Origin: Rhodanobacter denitrificans
GTDB lineage: Bacteria > Pseudomonadota > Gammaproteobacteria > Xanthomonadales > Rhodanobacteraceae
Reading direction: 5' to 3'
Length of the DNA: 64,000 nucleotides
Assembly: GCA_003241385.1 (NCBI GenBank)
Contig: QFPO01000001.1
Span: 263,548 to 327,547 of the forward strand
Shown piece after piece: positions 57,134 to 64,000 of this stretch (the first letter of the stretch is position 1; each line of letters opens with the position of its first letter). The notes under the pieces were generated by a model that saw only the letters and a list, made by a program, of their open reading frames with translations, was not told the DNA's origin and did no database searches. The position numbers and the translations under genes were made by a program.

Positions 57134-57877
57134 TTGAAATCCACCGAAGCTGCGACGCCGTCCACCACCCCGACCTCAGTTGCCGCTCCGCGGCGGCGCC
57201 GGCGTGCGTGGCGCTGGCTCGCCGTCGTGCTCGCGATGCTCCTCGTCGCCGCCGCCGCCGGCGCCTGGCTGCTGCGCCCGGCGGCGCTGACGGCGCTGCT
57301 GAGCGAGCAGGCGCGGCGGCAGTTCGGGCTCGAGCTGCGTCTGGCCTCCGACCTGCGATATGCACTGACGCCGGGCCCGTCGCTGAGCCTGCCGGCCGCC
57401 GAGGTGCGCGGCAGCGGCGAAACCGACCCGCTGTTCAGAGCCGCGCGCGTCGAACTGGCCCTGCCATGGTCGAGCCTGTGGCGCCGCCCGCCGCCGATCG
57501 AACGCCTCGTACTCGAACGGCCCGAACTCGACCTCGATGCGCTCGAGCGCTGGCTGGCACGACAGCCGACCGGCGAGGCGGCCGGCGGCATACCGCCGTT
57601 CCGCCTCGAGATCCGCGACGGCAGCCTGCGCCGGCACGGCACGCTGCTGGCCAGCGGCATCGACGTCGATCTCGCGCATGCCGGCGAGCTCGACGCCTGG
57701 CTCGCCGCCTGGCGGCAAGGCGGCGTGATGCGGACGCTGCCGCCGCTGTCGGGACGTGCCGGCGTGCGCTCGATCGAGATCGACGGCACGCGCATCGAAG
57801 GCCTGCGGCTGGACGTGCAGCCGAGCGCGAACGGATCCGCCGGACCCGCAACCGGCGACCGCAAGGGCGGGCCGTGA
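57134..57877 (+). CDS. Short AsmA-like membrane-anchored protein
   Basis: Protein of about 247 residues: a basic stretch (RRRRRAWRW), one membrane helix (LAVVLAMLLVAAAAGAWLL) and an AsmA/chorein-like N-terminal domain (LTALLSEQARRQFGLELRLA, LSLPAAEVRGSGETDPLFRA, LPWSSLWRRPPPIERLVLER). Full AsmA proteins are about 600-700 residues and move phospholipid between membranes; this one stops after the N-terminal third. The start is uncertain: TTG 57134 without a ribosome site, or ATG 56981. Its TGA overlaps the mutY GTG, so translation is coupled. Confidence 0.65.
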   Translation: MKSTEAATPSTTPTSVAAPRRRRRAWRWLAVVLAMLLVAAAAGAWLLRPAALTALLSEQARRQFGLELRLASDLRYALTPGPSLSLPAAEVRGSGETDPLFRAARVELALPWSSLWRRPPPIERLVLERPELDLDALERWLARQPTGEAAGGIPPFRLEIRDGSLRRHGTLLASGIDVDLAHAGELDAWLAAWRQGGVMRTLPPLSGRAGVRSIEIDGTRIEGLRLDVQPSANGSAGPATGDRKGGP

Positions 57878-58926
57878 GCGCGATCGCCGAGCGTCTGCTC
57901 GCCTGGTACGACGGTCACGGCCGCCACGACCTGCCGTGGCAGTCGCCGCGCACGCCGTACCGCGTCTGGCTCAGCGAAATCATGCTGCAGCAGACCCAGG
58001 TGCGCACGGTGATTCCGTACTTCGAGCGCTTCGTCGATGCATTGCCGACGCTGTCGAGCCTGGCCGCGGCGCCGCTCGATCGCGTGCTCGGCCTGTGGTC
58101 GGGCCTGGGCTACTACAGCCGCGCGCGCAATCTGCATCGCAGCGCGCAGATCTGCGTCGCCGAGCACGGCGGCGAGCTGCCGCGCGACGCCGCGGCGCTG
58201 GCCGCGCTGCCGGGCATCGGCCGCTCGACCGCGGCGGCGATCCTGGCCCAGGCCTGGGGCGACCGCCACGCGATCCTCGACGGCAACGTCAAGCGCGTGC
58301 TCGCGCGCCATCGCGGCGTCGCCGGCTGGCCCGGCACGCCGCGCGTACAGGCCGTGCTGTGGACGCATGCCGAGGCGCAGACGCCGCCGGCACGGGTGGC
58401 CGACTACACGCAGGCGATCATGGATCTGGGCGCGACCGTCTGCACGCGCGCACGGCCGATCTGTCTGACCTGCCCGATCCAGTCCGACTGCATCGCGCGC
58501 CGCGAAGGCCGCATCGCCGAGCTGCCGACCGCGCGGCCGAAGCGCGAGGTGCCGACGCGCAGCACGACGATGCTGATCGCGCGCGATCGCGGCGGCCGCA
58601 TCCTGCTCGAGCGCCGTCCGCCGGTCGGCGTCTGGGCGCAGCTGTGGAGCCTGCCCGAGACCGACGACGCGGACGCCGGCCTCGCCGCGCTGCGCGCGCG
58701 CATCGGACCGCTGGCGCGCAGCCCGCTGCAGCCGGCACCGTTCGAACACGTCTTCACGCATTTCCGGCTCGACGTCGTGCCACTGCTGCTCGATGCACCG
58801 TCGGCGGCCGACGCGGTCGCCGACGATCCCGATCGCGGCTGGTTCGCCGCGTCGGAATGGGCGACACTCGGCCTGCCCGCGCCCGTACGCAAACTGCTCG
58901 AGAACCTGCCGCCATGCCCCGGATGA
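57874..58926 (+). CDS. mutY: Adenine DNA glycosylase
   Basis: Protein of 350 residues, identical in length to E. coli MutY. It removes adenine mispaired with 8-oxoguanine. Catalytic Glu35 is in SEIMLQQTQV, the HhH is LPGIGRSTAAAIL, catalytic Asp136 is in ILDGNVKRVLAR, and the [4Fe-4S] cysteines are 190, 197, 200 and 206. The C-terminal NUDIX-like domain (VPTRSTTMLIARDRGGRILL) reads 8-oxoG. GTG 57874 overlaps the preceding TGA and has AGGGCGGG upstream. Confidence 0.97.
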   Translation: MSAIAERLLAWYDGHGRHDLPWQSPRTPYRVWLSEIMLQQTQVRTVIPYFERFVDALPTLSSLAAAPLDRVLGLWSGLGYYSRARNLHRSAQICVAEHGGELPRDAAALAALPGIGRSTAAAILAQAWGDRHAILDGNVKRVLARHRGVAGWPGTPRVQAVLWTHAEAQTPPARVADYTQAIMDLGATVCTRARPICLTCPIQSDCIARREGRIAELPTARPKREVPTRSTTMLIARDRGGRILLERRPPVGVWAQLWSLPETDDADAGLAALRARIGPLARSPLQPAPFEHVFTHFRLDVVPLLLDAPSAADAVADDPDRGWFAASEWATLGLPAPVRKLLENLPPCPG

Positions 58927-59180
58927 TCCACTGCGTCAAGCTCGGTCGCGAAGCGGAAGGTCTGGACTTCGCGCCGTGGCCGGGGGAGCTGGGACGGCGT
59001 CTGTTCGAGCAGGTGTCCAAGCCGGCCTGGTCCGAATGGCTCGCGCATCAGACGATGCTGATCAACGAGAACCGGCTCAATCCGCTCGATCCGAAGAGCC
59101 GCAGCTTCCTCGCCGCGGAGATGGAGAAGTTCTTCTTCGGCGGCGGCGCCGAGAAGCCGGCCGGCTACGTGCCGCAATGA
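58914..59180 (+). CDS. yggX: Fe(2+)-trafficking protein
   Basis: Protein of 88 residues: MPRMIHCVKLGREAEGLDFA aligns with the E. coli start MSRTIFC, which favours ATG 58914 over 58923. The conserved Cys7 and WLAHQTMLINENRLNPLDP are present. It protects iron-sulfur clusters from oxidation. It overlaps the end of mutY by 13 bases; the mutY-yggX pair is conserved in gammaproteobacteria and protects the MutY cluster by inference. Confidence 0.96.
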   Translation: MPRMIHCVKLGREAEGLDFAPWPGELGRRLFEQVSKPAWSEWLAHQTMLINENRLNPLDPKSRSFLAAEMEKFFFGGGAEKPAGYVPQ

Positions 59181-59193
59181 CCGGATCGGCCGC

Positions 59194-59733
59194 GTGATCC
59201 TTCCGATCCTCAAGATGGGCGATCCGCGCCTGCTCGAGATCGCCGAACCGGTGCCCGATGCCTGGTTCGGCAGCGGCGAACTCGACGCGCTGATCGCCGA
59301 CATGTTCGACACGATGCACGCGGCCGGCGGCGTCGGCCTGGCTGCCCCGCAGATCGGCATCGGGCGCCAGGTCGTGATCTTCGGCTTCGAGCGCTCCGAG
59401 CGCTATCCCGACGCGCCGGCGGTGCCGCGCACGATCCTGATCAATCCGGTCATCACGCCGCTGTCGGACGAGACCGAGGAAGGCTGGGAAGGCTGTCTGT
59501 CGGTGCCGGGCCTGCGCGGCGTGGTCGCGCGCCACCGCCAGATCCGCTATGCCGGCCGCGACGCGCACGGTGCGCCGATCGACCGCCTCGCCGAGGGCTT
59601 CCACGCCCGCGTCGTGCAGCACGAATGCGATCACCTGATCGGCCGGCTGTATCCGTCGCGCGTGACCGACTGGACGCGCTTCGGCTATACCGAGGTGCTG
59701 TTTCCGGGACTGGCGCCGGACGCCGAGGACTGA
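59194..59733 (+). CDS. def: Peptide deformylase
   Basis: Protein of 179 residues removing the formyl group from nascent N-terminal Met. Motif 1 GGVGLAAPQIG (about 45-55), motif 2 EGCLSVPG with metal ligand Cys101, and motif 3 QHECDHL with His143, Glu144 and His147. The GTG start at 59194 lies 13 bases after yggX. The insert ERYPDAPAVPRT and the mutY-linked position suggest a second deformylase distinct from the one usually encoded with fmt; this is inference. Confidence 0.95.
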   Translation: MILPILKMGDPRLLEIAEPVPDAWFGSGELDALIADMFDTMHAAGGVGLAAPQIGIGRQVVIFGFERSERYPDAPAVPRTILINPVITPLSDETEEGWEGCLSVPGLRGVVARHRQIRYAGRDAHGAPIDRLAEGFHARVVQHECDHLIGRLYPSRVTDWTRFGYTEVLFPGLAPDAED

Positions 59734-59825
59734 ACCTTGCATCCGGCCGCGGGCTGCGCGCCTGCCGTCGTTCGCGCGATGCCGACGGAAGGTTTCTCCG
59801 CAGCGCGCGCGACGCTGGGCGACGT

Positions 59826-60242
59826 TCAGCGGGAACGCGCGCCGTTCATCTCGTCCTGGCGCAGACGCTTGTAGTCGATCGGCCGGATCTCGCTGATCCG
59901 GCAGCGCTCGCCGGACGCGATCACCGAATCGAACCGGCGGTTGACCGTATTGGCCGAAGACGTCACGCCGATCGCCTTGGCCCATTCGAGCTCGCGGCAC
60001 GGCGGATCGACCGTCAGCAGGTAGGCTTCGCTGACGCGCGTCCAGACGACGACCTGATAGCGCCCGACGCGCTCCCATTGATCGAGATTGAAGAACTGGA
60101 ACGACTCGACCGGCGCTCCGGCATAGGCGAGGTACTTGTCGAGATTGCGCTGCAGCGCCTCGTCGCTCTGCGCACGGGAGAGCCCCGGGAGCGCAGCGGT
60201 CAGCGCGGCGAGCAGGACGGCGGAAACGAAACGGCGGTTCAT
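59826..60242 (-). CDS. Exported DUF6491-type protein
   Basis: Protein of 138 residues with a signal peptide (cleavage near LSRAQSD). YLAYAGAPVESFQFFNLDQW, VWTRVSEAYLLTVDPPCREL, EWAKAIGVTSSANTVNRRFD and CRISEIRPIDYKRLR match the DUF6491 pattern frequent in Lysobacterales. Two Cys (in PPCREL and RCRIS) may form a disulfide. Function unknown. ATG 60242 is chosen over a very long frame antisense to the S41 gene. Confidence 0.8.
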   Translation of the reverse strand: MNRRFVSAVLLAALTAALPGLSRAQSDEALQRNLDKYLAYAGAPVESFQFFNLDQWERVGRYQVVVWTRVSEAYLLTVDPPCRELEWAKAIGVTSSANTVNRRFDSVIASGERCRISEIRPIDYKRLRQDEMNGARSR

Positions 60243-60437
60243 GGCGGCATTCCGGTGGTGAGGGGGCCGGCTGCAGATGCGGGCATCGGGCCGGTTCCGA
60301 CCTGCAAGGACGCGCCAGGGTTCCGTTCCGTCGCCGCACCGCGCGCACGCGACGCCCCAGACCGGCATGGCTTTCGGCCCACTGCGCGGCGGCGGGCAGC
60401 GACTACAATCGCCGGCTCGTCCGTTGCGGAGCCGCCG

Positions 60438-63400
60438 ATGCGTCGTCCTGTCGTCCCGTTTCTCCTCGCCCTCGCCGCCGTTCCGGCCGCCCATGCGGTC
60501 CCGGCCGGCTCGACGGGACTGCTGCGCTTTCCGGACATCTGCGGCCAGACCGTCACCTTCGTCTACGGCGGCGACGTCTACACCGCGTCGGCGAACGGCG
60601 GCACCGCGCTGCGACTGACCTCGCACGAGGGACGCGAGCTGTATCCGAAGTTCTCGCCGGACTGCCGCTGGATCGCGTTCTCGGGCGAGTACGACGGCAC
60701 CCGCCAGGTCTACGTGATCCCGGCCGCCGGCGGCAGCCCGCGCCAGCTGACCTGGTACAACGACGTCGGCGCGCAGCCGCCACGCGGCGGCACCGACTAC
60801 CGCGTGCTGGACTGGACGCCGGACGGCGAGAACATCCTCGTGCGCGCCAACCGCGTGCCGATGGACGACCGCGGCGGACGCCCCTACCTGGTGCCGTTCG
60901 AAGGCGGCATGGAGCGGCCGCTGGCGGTGCCCGAGACCGGCGGCGGCATGCTGTCGCCGGACGGCAATCGCTACGTCTACACGCCGATCGACCGCGAGTT
61001 CCGTAGCTGGAAGCGCTATCGCGGCGGCCGCGCGCAGGATGTGTGGATCTACGACCTCGTCGCCAACACCTCGCAGCGCCTGACCGACGACCCGGCCAGC
61101 GACAACCAGCCGATGTGGATCGGCGACACGATCTACTTCACCTCCGACCGCAACTACACGGTCAATCTGTTTTCGATGCCGACCGGCGGCGGCGAGCCGC
61201 GCCAGCTGACCCACTTCACCGATTTCGACGTGCTCTGGCCGAGCGCCGGCCGCGACGCGATCGTGTTCGAGAAGGGCGGCGGCCTGTGGCACTTCGATCC
61301 GGCCAGCGGCCAGGCCCGCGAGATTCCGATCCGCGTCGCCGGCGATTTCCCGCAGACGGTGCCGACCTGGAAGAACGCCGCCGAACAGGTCGAGTCGTTC
61401 GATCTGACCGCCGACGGCAAGACGCTGATCTTCGGCGCGCGCGGCGAAGTGTTCCGCGTCAGCGGCAAGAACCGCGACGTGACCAATCTGTCGCAGACCC
61501 CCGATGCGCGCGAGATCGGCGTGACGCTGGCGCCGGACGGCCGCAGCTTCGCGTATCTGTCCGACGCGACCGGCGAGTACGAGCTCTATCTGCAGCCGAC
61601 CGACGGCGGCACGCCGCGGCAGCTGACGCGCGACGGCGGCATCTGGCGCTTCGCGCCGCTGTTCTCGCCGGACGGCAAGCACGTGGCCTATGCCGACAAG
61701 CAGCAGCGGCTGCGTATCGTCGATGTCGCCAGCGGCAAGACCACCGACGTCGATGCCAGCCGCAACGACGACATCACCGAGTACACCTGGTCGCCGGACG
61801 GCCGCTGGCTCGCCTACACGCTCGAGGGCGACAACCACCTCACGCGCGTATGGCTGTACTCGCTGGCCGACGGCAAGCGCCACCCGGCGACCGCGGCGAC
61901 CTCCAGCGCGTACAGCCCGGTGTTCGATCCGCAGGGCCGGCGCCTGTACTTCCTGTCCAACCGCGACTACAACCTGACCTTCAGCGCGTACGAGCAGAAC
62001 TACCTCTACACCAACGCCACGCGCATCTACGCGGTCAGCCTGGCCGCGGACGGCCCGGCGCTGTACCGCGACGAGGCGGCCGGCGGCGCCGATGAGCCGG
62101 CCAAGGACGACAAGAAGGCGCGCGCGAAGACGCCGCCGCCGCTGCGCATCGACGTCGACGGCCTGATCGGACGCGAGCAGGCGCTCAAGGCGCCGGCCGG
62201 CAACTACCGCGGCCTGTCCGCCAATGCCGAGGCGGTGTTCTACATCACCGCCGGCAGCGACCGCGGCGGCAGCCCGCTGGAGCTGCGCATGCTGCCGCTG
62301 GACGCCGACAAGGACGCCACCGTCCTGCGCGGTGCCGGCGGCTACCGCATGAGCGCCGACGGCAAGACGCTGATGGTGCAGCAGGGCAACAAGTTCGCGC
62401 TGATCGAGGCCAAGCCCGACCAGGACTTCGCCAAGGGCACCGTTGATCTCTCGCGCATGCAGCTGCTGGTCGACCCGCGCCGGGAATGGCGCCAGGCCTT
62501 CGTCGACGGCTGGCGCATCCTGCGCGACTGGTTCTACGATCCGGGCGTGCACGGCGGCATCGACCGCTGGAACGCGATCCGCACGCGCTACGAGCCGCTG
62601 GTCGCGCACGTCGCGACGCGCCAGGATCTGGACTATCTGCTGCAGGAGATCGCCGGCGAGGCCAATTCCGGCCACGTCTACGTGCAGCAGGGCGACGAGC
62701 CGAAGGTCGAGCGCCGCGCCGGCGGCCTGCTCGGTGCCGAGTTCGAGGCCGACGCCTCGGGCTACTTCCGCATCGCCCGCATCTATCCGGGCGAGAACTG
62801 GCAGCCGTACTCGCGCTCGCCGCTGACCGAGGCCGGCGTGCGCGTGCAGCCCGGCGAGTTCCTGATCGCGGTCGACGGCGTCGACGCGCGCAGCGTCAAG
62901 AACGTCTACCAGCTGCTGCAGAACAAGGGCGACGCCGACGTCGTGCTGCGCGTCAACGGCAAGCCGAGCGCGGCCGGCAGCCGCGAAGTGCGCGTGCGCA
63001 CGCTGAGCTCGGAGCTCGGCCTGCGCTATCTGGACTGGGTCGCCTCGCGCCGCGCGATCGTCGATCGGCTCTCGAACGGCCGGATCGGCTACATCCACGT
63101 GCCGAACACCGCCGTCGAGGGCAACCGCGAGCTGTTCAAGGGCATGCTGGCCTATGCCAACAAGGACGCGCTGATCATCGACGACCGCTACAACGGCGGC
63201 GGCTTCATCCCCGACCGCATGATCGAGCTGGTCGCGCGCGAGCCGCTGAACTACTGGAAGCGCCGCGGCCTCGATCCGCAGGCGACGCCGCTGCTGTCGC
63301 ACGCCGGTCCCAAGGCGATGCTGATCAACGGCCTGTCGAGCTCGGGCGGCGATGCGTTCCCGTACTACTTCAAGAAGCTCGGCCTCGGCAAGGTGATCGG

Positions 63401-63707
63401 CACGCGAACCTGGGGCGGCCTGATCGGCATCTCGGGCAATCCGTCACTGGCCGATGGCGGCTCGATCCTGGCGGCCACGTTCCGCTTCCTCGACACCGAC
63501 GGACGCTGGGCGGTCGAGAACGAAGGCGTCAGCCCCGACATCGAGATCGTCGACCGGCCCGACGCGATCGCCGCCGGCGGCGATCCGAGCATCGAGAAGG
63601 CGGTCGAGGTGCTGATGGCCGAGCTCGAGCGCCAGCCGCCGCAGCGCGTCGTCGCGCCGCCGGCGCCGACCGACTTCGGCGATCCGCAGGCTTCGGCCAA
63701 GCGCTGA
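60438..63707 (+). CDS. Tricorn-type S41 protease
   Basis: Protein of 1089 residues with a signal peptide (cleavage near AAHAVPA), so periplasmic. Two beta-propeller regions carry WD40/PD40-like repeats (YPKFSPDCRWIAFSGEYDGT, YTWSPDGRWLAYTLEGDN). The C1 helical domain (WRQAFVDGWRILRDWFYDPG), PDZ (VQPGEFLIAVDGVDARSVKN) and S41 core follow, with catalytic Ser near 967 in LSSSGGDAFPY and the IDDRYNGGGFIPD strand. Tricorn homologues degrade oligopeptides, and a lid-gated chamber is likely. GGAG before ATG 60438. Followed by a hairpin at 63722. Confidence 0.93.
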   Translation: MRRPVVPFLLALAAVPAAHAVPAGSTGLLRFPDICGQTVTFVYGGDVYTASANGGTALRLTSHEGRELYPKFSPDCRWIAFSGEYDGTRQVYVIPAAGGSPRQLTWYNDVGAQPPRGGTDYRVLDWTPDGENILVRANRVPMDDRGGRPYLVPFEGGMERPLAVPETGGGMLSPDGNRYVYTPIDREFRSWKRYRGGRAQDVWIYDLVANTSQRLTDDPASDNQPMWIGDTIYFTSDRNYTVNLFSMPTGGGEPRQLTHFTDFDVLWPSAGRDAIVFEKGGGLWHFDPASGQAREIPIRVAGDFPQTVPTWKNAAEQVESFDLTADGKTLIFGARGEVFRVSGKNRDVTNLSQTPDAREIGVTLAPDGRSFAYLSDATGEYELYLQPTDGGTPRQLTRDGGIWRFAPLFSPDGKHVAYADKQQRLRIVDVASGKTTDVDASRNDDITEYTWSPDGRWLAYTLEGDNHLTRVWLYSLADGKRHPATAATSSAYSPVFDPQGRRLYFLSNRDYNLTFSAYEQNYLYTNATRIYAVSLAADGPALYRDEAAGGADEPAKDDKKARAKTPPPLRIDVDGLIGREQALKAPAGNYRGLSANAEAVFYITAGSDRGGSPLELRMLPLDADKDATVLRGAGGYRMSADGKTLMVQQGNKFALIEAKPDQDFAKGTVDLSRMQLLVDPRREWRQAFVDGWRILRDWFYDPGVHGGIDRWNAIRTRYEPLVAHVATRQDLDYLLQEIAGEANSGHVYVQQGDEPKVERRAGGLLGAEFEADASGYFRIARIYPGENWQPYSRSPLTEAGVRVQPGEFLIAVDGVDARSVKNVYQLLQNKGDADVVLRVNGKPSAAGSREVRVRTLSSELGLRYLDWVASRRAIVDRLSNGRIGYIHVPNTAVEGNRELFKGMLAYANKDALIIDDRYNGGGFIPDRMIELVAREPLNYWKRRGLDPQATPLLSHAGPKAMLINGLSSSGGDAFPYYFKKLGLGKVIGTRTWGGLIGISGNPSLADGGSILAATFRFLDTDGRWAVENEGVSPDIEIVDRPDAIAAGGDPSIEKAVEVLMAELERQPPQRVVAPPAPTDFGDPQASAKR

Positions 63708-63721
63708 GCGGACTTTTGCCG

Positions 63722-63751
63722 TCCGGGCGCGCCTTTGATGGTGCGCCCGGA
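63722..63751 (+). terminator. Hairpin after the S41 protease gene
   Basis: TCCGGGCGCGCC and GGTGCGCCCGGA form a 12-bp stem with one G-T pair and a 6-base loop, 14 bases after the stop. The following ATGGTGATTT is only weakly T-rich. Confidence 0.55.
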
Positions 63752-63931
63752 TGGTGATTTGCGGCGGGCTGCGGCGCGGGGGATTACTCGGTTTTTCGAT
63801 GTCTGCTGCGTAGCAGCTTCTGTTTTCGGGCGATCTGGAAGCGCTGAGCTGTGATATCGCTGCGGTGTTGGCCTTGCGCTTCGCGCCGGCTGAGAACTAC
63901 GGAGCAAGAGCTTCCGCTCGCTGCGCGAGCG

Positions 63932-63959
63932 GGTGACTTTTTTCTTGGAAAAAGTCACC
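63932..63959. repeat. GGTGACTTTTT inverted repeat element
   Basis: GGTGACTTTTT and AAAAAGTCACC form a perfect 11-bp inverted repeat around TCTTGG, within a less GC-rich intergenic stretch that runs to the window end. Just before it, CAAGAGCTTCCGCT (about 63904) matches the element at 43263. The form is reminiscent of dispersed intergenic repeats of Lysobacterales; it may also act as a bidirectional terminator. No gene is seen in 63752-64000. Confidence 0.5.
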
Positions 63960-64000
63960 AAAACCGCCTGCGCTGACGCGAGCCGATGCGGCTGCGCCGC

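Noticed and set aside
63365..63961. A 198-codon frame on the minus strand at the right end
   Set aside because: Overlaps the S41 protease antisense and starts inside the inverted-repeat element. No family resemblance.

Overview
The window is a high-GC (about 70%), densely coded chromosomal segment of a gammaproteobacterium. I infer the order Lysobacterales (Xanthomonadales), probably near Rhodanobacteraceae such as Dokdonella. The grounds are pilS next to sucC, an ECF sigma factor paired with a TPR serine/threonine kinase, a DUF6491-type protein, and secreted proteins ending in IFRDGFE or a close variant. This placement rests on recognition, not on a search. I see no prophage, insertion sequence, CRISPR array or rRNA. 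One tRNA (Arg-ACG) is present.

Left part (1-17.5 kb): a TPR serine/threonine kinase cut by the window edge with its ECF sigma factor; two secreted beta-helix proteins; tRNA-Arg; kbl; nadE; a 486-bp AT-rich islet with a broken orphan ORF; a kinase-formylglycine-enzyme fusion; a BON lipoprotein; a fasciclin protein; a fragment of nhaA; and sucCD.

Middle (17.6-43 kb): pilS without pilR, pepQ, cbpA, a small heat-shock protein with a sigma-32-like promoter, a peroxiredoxin, a tetR-MFP-RND efflux operon, a membrane protein/XRE regulator pair with a palindromic operator, cnoX, a DUF4442 protein, a P-loop kinase, a queuosine-precursor transporter, an M13 lipoprotein peptidase, a secreted repeat protein with an IFRDGF tail, an M20 peptidase with a metallo-beta-lactamase-fold hydrolase, a ComEA-like protein, a tight SET-GNAT-HutD-2OG-oxygenase operon, and an Mpo1-like membrane protein.

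Right part (43-64 kb): a minus-strand cluster of a VolA-like lipase lipoprotein, a DUF1302 barrel, a DUF1329 protein, a YCF48-type protein and an MMPL/RND transporter looks like an envelope lipid-handling module. Upstream of it lies a four-gene operon in which a CaCA-like transporter lacks its ion ligands, the histidine kinase has Arg in place of the phospho-accepting His, and a double receiver protein lacks its phospho-accepting Asp residues; an atypical SDR ends it. This is my leading candidate for an undescribed system. The window closes with an AsmA-like N-terminal protein, mutY, yggX and def, then a DUF6491 protein and a tricorn-type S41 protease.
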